This document shows, one piece after another, positions 20,640 through 32,526 of a stretch of 64,000 nt of DNA. Positions within the stretch are counted from its first letter, which is position 1. Each line of letters begins with the position of its first letter. The notes below the pieces were generated by a model that saw nothing but the letters and a program-made list of their open reading frames with translations, was not told where the DNA came from and searched no databases. Source of the DNA: Reticulitermes speratus (taxonomy: Eukaryota > Arthropoda > Insecta > Blattodea > Rhinotermitidae); NCBI GenBank assembly GCA_021186555.1, contig JAJKFL010000039.1, forward strand, positions 25,717,733-25,781,732, in the 5' to 3' direction. The position numbers were made by a program, and so were the translations under genes.

Positions 20640-23209
20640 GAAATTCTACATCAATTTGTCGGGTAACGAAGTAGTCCAAACAAGTTAAAAAAGGTTTGTA
20701 GACTTTTAAAACAAAACTATATCGGTTTCAGATTGTATATAATATTGAGAATGTCACTACGTGTGACACGTTAGAGAGGTCTGGAGAACACAGCAGTAAT
20801 GTTGGACACTTCCTGGAGGAAAGTGCGACAACTACATCAGTGAAGAGCGTTGCTAGTCCACTCGAGAGACCAACCGGAAACATGTAGCACGCAAACACAA
20901 GTGGAGTGGCTAAATTATGCCGTCTTTCTTGTTTCTCTTCAGTCTTTACGGATTAGTTCTTCTGTCTCGATCCAATTCAGAATTACCTTCTAAAACCCTG
21001 AACATTATAGGCGTTTAGTAGGAATCCTTGTAAGGGCGACTGACCTTCGCAAGGTCTCTGTCTGCAAGGGACAATACAGACACAGTAAGAGGTAGACACA
21101 TCCATGGCTCGAGTGTGACAGGAACACAGTCTCATTGCTCGAGCTGTCATTATTCACCTTGTCTAGTCCTATATGTTTTACACAGTGTACGTAGCTTAAT
21201 CCTAGCTGAGGCTTTGACATCTCACTTGCTGAGGCCTGTTCAATCTACACTATACGTGCGTATGCATATCCACCACGAGCAGAGTGCTTTTTGAGAAGCT
21301 AATATCTCTCAGCTGGTCAAAAAGCTTTCTGTCTTTAATGGAAACCTGAAGCGCTTTACGGTATTCACAGGAGCCTGCTATTGGACGGCGGTGGGTGTGA
21401 CCCGCAAATTAATAAGAAGGACTCTGTGGTGCACTAGTAACTACTTCCGTCAGCAACATATTTATCTGCAGTAAATGAAAGTGGAAGTAAATGGGGGATG
21501 GAAAATTACAAAGTACGGAATCGGAAATTATGTGTAGGTATGACAGAGGGCAGCACACTCCTGTTATTAACCTAAATTTAAATTTTCACAGCTCTTCTGT
21601 TTCTCTGTAGCCAAGTGTTTGGCTTTATTATGACATCAACACTGGTCAACGTTACGTAAGCATGACACTTGTAGACATTCTCCTAATGACAGCCAACGTA
21701 AACAGCTATGTCTGTTCACCCGTTCTATTGCCATTAAAATACAGTTTCTCAGTCCAAGCTGGAAGACGACTTTAATTTATCTGTGTTTATTACACTGTCA
21801 TTTGATACCAGTGAATATTCATGAGGGTGCGGAATCATAAGTTTATAGGCCGAGGACCAGTGCACTGTAATATCAGACACATTTGAACTCTTGTATGTAA
21901 TTTGTACTTCTGTAGTATATTCCTATGTTGTGGGACACAGACTCCATTAAGGTAAAGCTCATGTAGGAGCAATGCATGTGCAGACTAATGCAATAGGCCA
22001 ACATTCATAACAGTGCGGGAAGCGCTTGTTAATTCACCACATTTCTGTTTAGAAACAAGAGAAACTGAAGTAGAAGTTGGGCCCTTGATTAGAATATGAG
22101 ACTGTACAGGGATGTGCTGTGGTACCGTTACTTGTAAAATGTGCTTCAGCCCTTATATTCATGTATAAATACTACGAGGGTATATTCCTCCACGTAGACT
22201 TCTATTAGTAAGGTAACCGTTCAAAATTTGGAAGTGATGAAAAGTACGAAATTTTTGAATGTCTGAGCCAATTACTGCTCCGTTATAAGAACAATGTTCC
22301 ATGAAGTTTTTTAATTACTTTGTTACACAGTGGTTCCGGCCAAAAGAAAGAAAATAGTTTGTAATTGGCTTCTTCCATCTTATTAAATGTAGTGCAAACC
22401 ATATTGGCCTAAGAATAACTAGGAAAAAGTTGGAAAATACAGCTCCTAGTGTCTGGAGGTAGGAACTAGACGGCGGTGAGTGGTTATATATACTGTCCGT
22501 CCATATTTTGTATAAGGGTAATAGTTATGAATTTTGTTTCCTGAGTCACGTTACAGACTACTTGATGTGCCTGCTAACACCAAGTTTCTGCTGTGCACAT
22601 TTCTTAAAATCGTCCTAAGGAACAATTGGTATGACGCAATGTTCAGGAAACTCAGTGGGACCCAGACAGCGTCTTTCAGGACGTATTAGAGGAAGGGAAA
22701 ATCCACTCCTCTGTCGGGAATCGAGCTCCAGTCATCCAGCCCCTTTTTAGGCAATGACAGAAGTGTCGTCATTTCAGTACTTAATAAATTATTATTTGTT
22801 TTATGTGAAATATAACAAAACAACTTGAAAATGGGGGGATGGTGTTAAAATATGCAGCTGAAGTGGAGTTAGAGCCAGATAATTAAGACGAATTTGGGCA
22901 ATTCGGCGTGTAATTTTGTGCGATCCTAATTGCCAGACGACTTTTAAACCTTTGGTCAACCCTTTTACTCTATCCATACAGTCACAATGCTCGTATCTTT
23001 TATAGCCGAAAAAATTGGCTACAGATGGTAAGGTAGAGACAACACATACTCTTCAGTATCTCGATTACACGTTTCAACCCACTCCTGGTAATGTTTACGC
23101 TCACCTATTTTCTCGTTACAAGCAAAAGCAAACCAAGAGCAAACTTACAAACATGAACCACTTCCCCGAGTCAAGGAACGTTATGTCCTGAAGTGTGATA
23201 GGTTAAATA

Positions 23210-23249
<40 letters not shown>

Positions 23250-24714
23250 CACATGCTGAAGAGTTAAAGTACTGTTTTTGCCCTGTCTCCGGATAGCGAG
23301 TCACTCTAACAGTTATGGCTACGCGTGCCAGGTGGTAGGGACTGCTGAAGACAATCTCTCCTTGTGAAGCATCTGATGAATGCTTATGCTTCGTCGGTGT
23401 TACAGCCTCAGGCTTTGCCAGTGAAAGTTGCCTCAATTCTCTCAAGCCGTCTTTCAAAAACTTCCCAAATTCGTGGTGTACATTTCAAGGACATGGTAAT
23501 TTCATGCTTTCTTTCAAGGTGCCATAAGGAATAAGAGTGCACGAGTTTAAGCGTCATCTGTGGAAATGAGCGCTCAAAATGGGAAATATCAGATAGTATT
23601 TCAATTGAAGTGTCAACGGGCTTGACGCTAGTTACATTTATAATGATACAACTTTTAGCACATGACACGTGTTTCCTCGTGCTGGTAATGAGATGCTGTA
23701 GGCATTTGGCTGCACACATATGGTACTAGCAGCTCCACCTGCTGTTTCTCTTAGCATTACACAAAAGCGTATCCACTCACATATTTATTTATACGCATGG
23801 AAAAATGAAGTCTTTACGGTAGCTATCACACGTAGGCCTGTTAATATTTGGCAGTTAAACGGCTTACATGCGCGATAAAAGAGCGTAAAATACAAAAAAC
23901 AGAGCAACTCATAGACGCATAAAGATGTGTTCAGTATAAGAATACATCGGTTCGTTACGCCCATTGTAACAGATGCAGGAGGGTGTAATTGATTTCCATG
24001 TGTGACTCATACCATATCCCCTTGCTCGAACGAAGACTATGTGGACACCTAGACATGTACGTGGAATAAATGGAGAGCCGCCATTACTGTTTCTTTCCAA
24101 ATTGCGTCAGGGAGTCCAAAATGTTCATAAAGTGCGTTTCACATTATCGATTACTCTATAAATACAGTTCGTTATATACACCTACGTTCTTGATAATAAA
24201 CGAACAAAGTGGTAGCATTACGCCAACTCAGCCCACTATTCTGTAGGTACCGGGGATCTTTCCGTAGAGGTAAATAGCTGGCATCATTAACCTCCACCAA
24301 TGCCGAAGCAAGAATTTGTTCAACTATACTTCCACCGCCCTCCTGTGTCTTTATGGCACGGTGCTGAAGCATTGGGACAAATTTGCGTACTGTTTAATGT
24401 ATCCCCCCGTCATTGAGCTGCGTATTTTTTCAAACAAATAAAACAAAGGATTTAGATTACCTTCAGTATGAATTTTCTCATCTATACCCCGGCCGAAGCC
24501 TAAAATCTCGCATCTAAAACATAATTAATTTAAAATGTTTCAGTCCAAACATGTGTACTACTTGCAGTTGCACTGTGATCTATTGTATCTACTCAGTCCA
24601 CGCTCATCCTCGTTCCGTATGTACATCTGCTGTGATTTATGTTTTACATAACGCTTGACGTGAAATTAATATTCCACCAAATCAGCTGATCATACAAAAA
24701 GCCTACTCACATAT
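20640..24714. other. Intergenic, mostly unassigned; AT tract at 23213-23243
   Basis: About 4 kb with an AT microsatellite at 23213-23243. A B-box-like string in reverse (gggaatcgagctcc near 22717) may be a SINE relic. Minus-strand open frames at 23203-24372 (62 to 103 codons) have no recognised domain. Confidence 0.35.
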
Positions 24715-25178
24715 GAAATAAGTGATCGTTAAGGGTTAATAAAGTCGCCCTCGGTGGACTAGTGGTTAGCGTGCTCGCCACTGGACCCAAGGTTTGCGGG
24801 TTCAGTCCCGGCCGAGGTCGATGGATTTTTATGGGTGATAAAAATCCGTAGCACAACTTCCTTCGGAGGGGATGATTTACGGCATGTAAAAGAACCTTAC
24901 GGGCATGAATAGAAATGTTTCGTAAGCAAAATTCAGCGGCTATTTCTCACCCAAGTCTCCTGATTGACTGCTAGATGGCTCTGGCAGTCATGAGTAGATG
25001 AGTAGAACTTGTGCAGTCAGTGGACTGGTCACCCGCTATAGAATGCACACTTCCAGACCAAGAAACCTCTGAAAGGAGGCCCTATGCTCCGCAAGGAGCG
25101 ACAGGAAGTAACTAACTAACTAAGGGTTAATAAAGAGGAGGCCCGTGCCCACTTGGGGCTGTCGCGCCATGAAAAGAA
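24715..25178 (+). mobile_element. S1 SINE 3' remnant split by S3
   Basis: Joining 24715-24744 to 25136-25178 gives an S1-like end: agtgatcgtt, then gaggaggcccgtgccc and ggggctgtcgcgccatg, matching gatcgtgaaacctcga and gaggaggccca in the 8322 copy. The head is missing. Confidence 0.55.
24745..25120 (+). mobile_element. SINE family S3 copy
   Basis: A tRNA-like head with A box (tagtggttagcgtg) and B box (gcgggttcagtcccgg), a 300-bp unrelated body, and a 3' end of aact repeats. An exact 15-bp TSD, taagggttaataaag, lies at 24730-24744 and 25121-25135. Only copy in the window; inserted into an S1 remnant. Confidence 0.92.
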
Positions 25179-25179
25179 A

Positions 25180-26600
25180 ATGAAATAAACACCTGAGTAA
25201 CTAAAAGTGTTAATTCAGGTACTTTTCAACAGTGTGTAAATCGATTTAAGGAATATGAGTTATGAATCGTCTCTTAATTCAGCCAATAGTTATGGGCATA
25301 TCTGTAGCAAATAGACATGACTGACCATAGGGTGTGCAATCTTAGGCCTATAAGTCAGTCAGGTGAAATCATTCTGTGCGTCAAGTAAGATTACTTGTTT
25401 TCTGAACTTTGTGCATATTCTAGTATTCAAAAAACACAAACACAGTGTTTCGGAAACTGGATTTTTTCTTTCCTCAGATGAAGGCAGTGGCCATAAGTGT
25501 AATGTACCATTGTCAGAGCCTGTCTATAGCTGATTGCTTATTCCAATTAGGGGTTACCCAGTGTAGCCTACATCGGAGATGGCAGAGGGTCTTGGTTCAT
25601 GTGTCAACTGTTGCATAAGTTGCTGTACTTTAATTCTAAAAGCAACTTATAAATGTGTCACATTTTTAAAACCATTTTTCTCCTTATCATAATAATTTTT
25701 ATTGACACAGTAAAAGCGTTATGACGATAACTGCAAGATACTTCATATACTGCATAACGTAGCCTACAAATTCAGGTCTAGTTTTAAGTTTGAAAAAATA
25801 TATAAATGTGTATTTGTAATGTCTGTTAAATTATACGTAAATTTACATTTTCAGAGCAGAGTTTTAAGCGTTTATTACATACGTACAAAGAGAGACAGAA
25901 ATGCTACGAGTAAAACTCTACACTAAAGTGTTGAGAAAAGCTTGCTGCTACGTCGCGATTTTTGTAAAACGAAGCTTTTTATTCGCCCCAGTATCCGGCG
26001 AGCTCTCGCCCATTAACCTCTCACCTCCCCCCTTACTACCCCAAACCCGAATCACTCCCAGCTCTACATTTTATGGACCCAATTTGCTATTAACGCTTTT
26101 GTGGAAAACACCCATGCTATGTGTTGCAACCAGCCAGGGGATGGGGTGAATTGGATGTGTGTGTTTGTGGGAATGAGATGGAGCGAAGTGGAAAAAAGGA
26201 AGGGGGGAGCGAGAGAGAGAGAGAGAAGCAAATGGTACAAATCTGTCGAAATTGAGCAGTTTTAGCCAACGACACAAAACAACAGAGACGGCAACACAGG
26301 CCCTACATGCACTGTGCATGGCGCACTATAAGTAATTCTGACACAAGTACAAATGAACACAACAACAGAAAGCGATCATTCCCTGTCCGTGAGTCGTATG
26401 GGCTATTGTAGCTGGATGAAGCCTGACATTTCGGTTGCCATTAAATTTCCACAGCTTAACGATATAACCGTGCTTTTTTGCAGATCTACACTGTTAACAC
26501 AGTGCCCTACTCTGCCCCGGATGTTTTATTTTTGTTTATTTTTTATTTATTTATTTATTTTGTGTTTCTTAACAACGCTGTGCGAACTAGATTTAGAGTA
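25180..26600. other. Intergenic, nothing recognised
   Basis: A GA tract (about 26213-26226) and a short TTTA run (about 26540-26560) are the only simple features. Open frames of about 82 codons are unassigned. Confidence 0.35.
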
Positions 26601-26860
26601 GAGTCAGTTCTGCTATTACGCGTGTTTCCTTAACGCGAATTGTCTACGACACAGTTGATGAATAGGTGAACGCTGTTTGTATTACGCAAAACTTTCACAT
26701 GTGCGTGTTGGCTGTTAGGAGAGTTTAGCGCCCATTGTGAAGATGTAAGTTTGGATAACGGGCCAGATATTTTGTGATCTGACCCTATTTGTATTACGCG
26801 ATTTTTTATACCGCAAGATCTCACAAGAACCCAACCACTGCGTTATAACAGAACTGACTC
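26601..26860. mobile_element. Small TIR element, possibly pogo/Tigger-like
   Basis: Terminal inverted repeats at 26601-26620 and 26841-26860 match at 18 of 20 positions (gagtcagttctg is exact). The interior of about 220 bp has further ttacgcg and cgcgaat strings but no coding region. A CAG-type terminus with an ataacgc motif recalls Tigger elements; this assignment is tentative. Confidence 0.6.
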
Positions 26861-27581
26861 TAAACAGAATCCAATAAAATAAAAGTGCATATAATTAGGA
26901 CGTTTCGACAAGAAATTGGACGTAAGTAAATGTTATGGTGGAATGAAATTTCATGTCTCCTGTGACGTCACGTTGTGTCTTTGGGTAAATAATTCCCAAC
27001 TCGAAACTTCGCGAACTCTTTACCCAACGTCACAGCATAACATCCAAAGACTTGAATGTTTAGCAACACTGCTGCGATAACTTCAGTCTCATAATCCTTG
27101 CCTGCTTAGAGGTTCTGTCCAGTCATTCTCTTGGAATTATGGATGGAAACTAGGGAAATCCTTTAAGAGTTCAATGATTCGAAACCAATATCGCTGAAAT
27201 GCAAATCAGGATCTTTATCTGTGGTGCGTTTTCTCTTCTTCATTACCACATCCGGTATTCTCCTCAGCAGTGTCTCCTCAAACGCGTAGAAATTTATATT
27301 ATTTCTTCAGATTAAGAAACCTTGTTTAACTACCAAATAACAGAACCTATAAAATTACAGTTTCTTATATTCTGATAGACCCACAAGCCTACGAGTCCCT
27401 AGATAAAATAAAAAAGGATACCAAACTGAGTGTTGCATGTATATTCCGAAAGTAATCAGTTCTTAAGTAAAAATTCAACTTCATCAGCACGTGTTGTTAC
27501 CGTGCTTTCCTTTCTGAAGGAAAGCCTTACGAATAAAGTCTCAGTGCTTCTGGGACGTGACGAGCGGGTCACTGGGTGACT

Positions 27582-28004
27582 GGTACGTGACGTTGAGAGA
27601 CAATATATTGGTGATTGGTACGTGACGTTGAGAGACAATATATTGGTGATTGGTACGTGACGTTGAGAGACAATATATTGGTGATTGGTAAGTGACGTTG
27701 AGAGACAATATATTGGTGATTGGTACGTGACGTTGAGAGACAATATGTAGTATGTGATTGGTACGTGACGTTGAGAGACAATATGTAGCATGTGATTGGT
27801 ACGTGACGTTGAGAGACAATATGTAGTATGTAGTATGTGATTGGTACGTGACGTTGAGAGACAATATGTAGTATGTAGTATGTGATTGGTACGTGACGTT
27901 GAGAGACAATATGTAGTATGTAGTATGTGATTGGTACGTGACGTTGAGAGACAATATGTAGTATGTAGTATGTGATTGGTACGTGACGTTGAGAGACAAT
28001 ATAT
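27582..28004. repeat. Minisatellite with 35/38/45-bp units
   Basis: Eleven units begin ggtacgtgacgttgagagac. Four have period 35, two 38 and four 45 before a partial last unit; the 45-bp type differs from the 38-bp type by one extra 7-bp gtagtat block. The long open frames on the minus strand here are produced by the repeat and are not genes. Confidence 0.97.
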
Positions 28005-28869
28005 TAGTCTCTTGTAAAGGGTCAAAATGTCCAAGAAGAAAGCATTCTCCTTGGGACATTTTTTAATATTAAACCTGGTGGTACATAAAGTAACCACGGG
28101 GATTTAAATGGTTAAGAAACCGTACGACTGTCCGTCAGTATCAAGAGGCAATATAAAATCAGCAAGTGCTGCGGTGAACATCGCAGTTGACAGTGTAACA
28201 CCTCTCAAACATGGCGCCGATCTCACGTCAAAGAACCAACAAAATAGTTGCAGTGAGCGAATGTATTTATACAAAAACGCACGGCAGTTGGGACAGGACA
28301 CAGTGTCGTAATGAATCCATTCATCAGTCGAATGCTGCGCTCTCTTTTTCTCTCGCTTTAAACGAATTGGAAGGGGGGGCTTGATTGGTCCCGTTTGTCA
28401 AGGGGGGCAGTTCTGGCTTGCTCCACGCAACCTGTCGCAAATCCATATACAGTGGCAAAGTGTTTCATTGCAGTGTTTTTTTTAATTAATTACAGAACAT
28501 TTAGTAATAACAAAGTTGTTTTAAAGAAGACAGGGTTTATTTTCGAAGAAATTTTCAGACCCTGAGTCTATTGCTTACTTTTCCAGAGACGTAAATTAAG
28601 GCCGTAATTTCGAGTTCTGAAGACAGAGTGTCTGTGTTACATTTAATTCGAATATGGATAGTGAATCAGTGCTTTTGAGTCTCTTTTGTGTGACTTAGCA
28701 CTACACGACAGTGCAGTAGCTTAATACACATCAAACCTCTATTATTCTTAATAAAAACTTAGAAGTGTATGCATCTATACAGTGCACTTATGTTGTTGTT
28801 AATGCCACTGCATGATTTCAATTACAATTACTGATAAAAAGGTAAATTTGTCCCGTATTTTTCATGAAG
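28005..28869. other. Intergenic, nothing firm
   Basis: No domain found. A G-rich patch lies near 28370-28410. Confidence 0.35.
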
Positions 28870-29130
28870 GGCACAGTTTAGGGGGTGGGGGAATGGGTAC
28901 TGTTTCGCTCATTCTCGACCTCGACGCTAAATGGAGGTGAGTAGTAAACGTCACGATCCGGCCGCTTTACCGCCGGCAAAGAAATCCTGTACCAAAGAGA
29001 ATACAGGATCGGTGGGACCGAGAGCGGGTCTGGATGTGTTTGGAGATTAGCAAATCTCCTGCCCCGACGGGGACTCAAACTGCGGTCGGTCCAGCCTGTA
29101 GCCTAGTACCTACAGCTCATATTTTACCCC
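28870..29130 (-). mobile_element. SINE family S2 copy, diverged
   Basis: The reverse complement shows the S2 head relic (ggccggggtaaaatatgagc, gctacaggctgg), the body (gcggtaaagcggccgg, gtgacgttt, catttagcgtcgaggt) and an S2-like 3' end. A poly-C run follows at 29141-29155. Confidence 0.7.
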
Positions 29131-29284
29131 GGCCAATCCCCGCCCCCCCCCCCCCACCGGTTTTACTGATAAGTAAATAATTAACTAATTTTACAGAGCA
29201 GAACCTTCTTCTGAAGCTGATATTTCCTCATACCGAGCAGCACTACAAATGAAATTGTTTACAATAATACGCCACTGATCCTAA

Positions 29285-29520
29285 CCGTCAGCCAGCTGAA
29301 CCCATACCATAATTTCAAACTATATTCTTTGAAGACCCATTTCATCTTCATCCTCCTATCTGCATCTACGTCTCCAAAACGATATCTCCCCTTCAAGGGT
29401 CTCGACCAAAATTTTGTATGCATTTCTTATACTTCAGTGTCTGCTACATGTTCCGGCAAAATAGTTTTGCCTGATTTCATCACTGTAATGACCTTTAGTA
29501 AAGTTCTCAAATAAGGAATC
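29285..29520 (-). mobile_element. LINE-B 3'-end remnant
   Basis: Contains the attttgtatgcatttctta block and a following gtctgctacatgtt segment, in the same order as 5650-6105. Heavily diverged. Confidence 0.35.
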
Positions 29521-29654
29521 AATATTTTATAGTCTATGTTACTGAAAGCATAGTTAAATGAAGTACAAATTAAAATTCTGAAGATCCTTCTTACGTAAGT
29601 CAGCAATCATAACACTACGTGATGTCTGTCACGGCCTTCACTTAACCAAGCAAT

Positions 29655-29960
29655 TCTCCGCATTTTATGGACCCGGAAGTTTTATTGCGGCGTTCACAAG
29701 AGCCCGCCACTAGCCGCTATCCTAAGCGATATTATTCAGTCATTATCATCTAAAACTATTATTTACGATCCTTTTAATATTATCTTTCCATTTACGCCTA
29801 GGTCTTCCAAACACTGTCCTCACGCTTTCCCACAAAACACCTCTGTGCATTTCTGTTCTATCCCATATGTGTCTAACGAAACCGCCTTTCCCAATAACAT
29901 CCTCCTGGAGATTCACATCCAAATAAAATTTGACATGTACAGAATATAAATCACGTGGTA
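29655..29960 (-). mobile_element. LINE-B 3'-end remnant
   Basis: The reverse complement encodes FGRPRRKWKDNIK, a LINE C-terminal motif, with upstream frames broken (an RNAQ-CFVGK-type piece in another frame). The end carries acaagagcccgccactagcc, shared in part with short relics near 21390 and 44860. Confidence 0.55.
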
Positions 29961-30271
29961 ACGCAATTTTTTTCGAGATTTATGTTATATTCTTAATCTT
30001 AGAATTAAGAGATGCAAGTAAAGTTTTCGTGAGCAAAGTCGCAAAGTAAAAGAAAGCATGAGAGGCGTTCAGGTGACGTTGATGGAGTCGTTTGGAGCGT
30101 AATTCGCTTCAGGCAGTGACCACAAAGTAGCTTGGAAACTTCAACGCAGGTAACTACATGCTGAAGAGTTTGTCAATGTTGCCGAAGCCATAGGAAGCGA
30201 AATGACATTAAGTATTCCCGGACTCAAATCTCTACATTTCCCGAAAACATTTGGGCACTATTTGTAATGTG

Positions 30272-30530
30272 CCGATCCCGATAGTTGTGCGATCTAAGGC
30301 GTAGGTCTGCGGCCGCTCGATTGCTGAGATCACGAGTTCGAATCCCTCTGAGGGCATTGATGTTCGTCTCATGTGTTTGTTGTGTGTTAGGTACGTAGCT
30401 GACTTTACGACGAGCTGATCACTCGTTCAGAGGAGTCCTACCGTGTGTGTGTATAATTGTGTGTGATCTAGAAACCTCAACAATGAGGCCTCCTAGGCCC
30501 GAGTGGGGGTGTTGGGCCACAGAAAAAAAA
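30272..30530 (+). mobile_element. SINE family S1 copy, older
   Basis: S1 head (gccgatcccgatagttgtgc, B box gagttcgaatccctc), body and tail with an A run, more diverged than the 8322 and 12807 copies. A short aatgtg repeat at both ends may be the TSD. Confidence 0.85.
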
Positions 30531-30879
30531 TTGAAATGTGATGGGAAACTTTCATCAAGAAATTTACACAAGCGGGAAGGGATGTCACTGTGAGTGTCGC
30601 TAGCATGCTGACTGACTACTGCTGCATATTTGAAAGGGATGGCCAACAGATCAAATAGAAGCGCAAATGATTACTGTATATACTTCAATATGCTGTTTAA
30701 TATGCAGTTTCTACTTTTATATTTTTATGGAATATTAACATTATTCTCAACTTTATTTTCGATTCACTTAGGTTGAGGTCACTGTCAAACTCAGTATTAA
30801 AATATCTATGAAATTAACAGTCATTTTACAGGTGAAAAGTTCTTTTATCCTACAGTCTTTTCAATTATATGTATTTTTT

Positions 30880-31134
30880 TCTGCGGCGCAACAGCCCAGC
30901 TCGGGGCTGCGCCACACCATTTTGAGGTTTCTAGATCACACACAATTAGACACACACACACCCGGCAGGGCTCCTCTGCACGAGTGATCAGCTCGTCGAA
31001 AAGGCTGCTACCTATAAAACACACAACAAACACAAGAGACGAAAATCTATACTCTCAGCGGAATTCGAACCCGAGATCCTAGAAATCGAGCGACTGCAGA
31101 CTTACGCCTTAGACCGCACGGCCACCGGGATCGG
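30880..31134 (-). mobile_element. SINE family S1 copy, older
   Basis: The reverse complement gives gccgatcccggtggccgtgc, B box gggttcgaattccgc, the S1 body and the tail ending in a T run on this strand. Only 350 bp from the 30272 copy and in the opposite orientation. Confidence 0.87.
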
Positions 31135-31304
31135 CTAATTGCGAGTATAGTTAGCGAAAACTCCCTTATAAGTTAATAAAGTGGATATGACTCAAAATGA
31201 ATGGAAAATGTACGATCTTGGCAGCATTAGAAGGTCCTATTATGGCATAGGTCTGAAGGGACTGATAACTAAACAAATAAAATACTTTTTCGTAGTGCCT
31301 TACG

Positions 31305-31535
31305 GTGATTCCGACTGTTAGCCGCCGGCCTCCTACCGTTGACACCCAGCTTCAAACCCAGGCCAGTCCGTACGGGGTTTTGGTAAACCAAGTGGCTTTG
31401 GAGCACGTTTTGAGCTGAGTAATTTGGTTTCCCCTGTCAGTATCATCCCATCAGTGGTCCGTGCACTTTAATTAACTGTCGACACGTTGTCGTCTTGGCT
31501 ACTGACACTGTCGTCAAATAACACACCCGTTCATG
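31305..31535 (+). mobile_element. SINE family S5 copy
   Basis: The segments ttagccgccggcctcctacc, ttcaaacccaggcc, ctgtcagtatcatccca and the end gtcgtcaaataacacac align in order with 62088-62310. No clean TSD. Confidence 0.65.
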
Positions 31536-31943
31536 AGAGTCAACACGGATACATTCCGAATAAGAACTAGTACATTACGGCCCTTAAGCTAGCTTGATAG
31601 GTTCACTGAGGAAATTGGACTTCAGCCACAAATACATTTTTAACAGTCACATAAATACGGCATAGGCTGCTGTTGGCATATATGAAAGGCTTTTGCTGTT
31701 TCTTATTTGATCTGAAACACATTAGAAGCATTATTTAATGTCGCTTCTTGATACACCGAATACATTTGTCGTTTTACGTGTCTCGCCTTTAAAGTATTTT
31801 CAAAAATTTTAGTTAAGCTAATACGATCTCTGTACTTTACAGTTTGTTAGGAATATTTCTTCGTCATTCGGTCGGGCAGTTGTAAATCCTTTGCAGGAAA
31901 ACAGAATTTAATCTCTTGCTTGTTCGCCATTCTTGAGCCTTTT
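31536..31943. other. Intergenic, nothing recognised
   Basis: AT-rich flank of the 53-bp minisatellite. Confidence 0.35.
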
Positions 31944-32526
31944 TTGATAACTTCCCAACTTCACGGAGCTCGTCCCTTCAGGAAGTTCTCCGCCGCTTGA
32001 TAACTTCCCAAATTTACGGAGCTCGTCCCTTCAGGAAGTTCTCCGCCGCTTGATAACTTCCCAACATTACGGAGCTCGTCCCTTCAGGAAGTTCTCCGCC
32101 GCTTGATAACTTCCCAACTTCACGGAGCTCGTCCCTTCAGGAAGTCCTCCGCCGCTTGATAACTTCACAACATTACGGAGCTCGTCCCTTCAGGAAGTTC
32201 TCCGCCGCTTGATAACTTCCCAACATTACGGAGCTCGTCCCTTCAGGAAGTTCTCCGTCGCTTGATAACTTCCCAACTTTACGGAGCTCGTCCCTTCAGG
32301 AAGTTCTCCGCCGCTTGATAACTTCCCAACTTCACGGAGCTCGTCCCTTCAGGAAGTTCTCCGCCGCTTGATAACTTCCCAACTTCACGGAGCTCGTCCC
32401 TTCAGGAAGTTCTCCGCCGCTTGATAACTTCCCAACTTCACGGAGCTCGTCCCTTCAGGAAGTCCTCCGCCGCTTGATAACTTCACAACATTACGGAGCT
32501 CGTCCCTTCAGGAAGTTCTCCGCCGC
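31944..32526. repeat. 53-bp minisatellite, 11 exact-length units
   Basis: Eleven units of exactly 53 bp beginning ttgataacttcccaac, with cggagctcgtcccttcagga and ttctccgccgc. Each unit holds an inverted pair, aacttcc and ggaagtt, that can form a hairpin. Units 4-5 and 10-11 share the same variants (gtcctcc followed by cttcacaacattac), six units apart, which indicates a multi-unit duplication. Confidence 0.98.

Noticed and set aside
23203-24372. A gene made of consecutive minus-strand open frames
   Set aside because: No domain, no consistent splice sites and no shared frame were found.
27456-28097. Minus-strand frames of 172 and 213 codons
   Set aside because: Produced by the minisatellite units; no start context, no domain.
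27582-32526. CRISPR arrays
   Set aside because: The tandem arrays have no unique spacers, and the sequence is eukaryotic.
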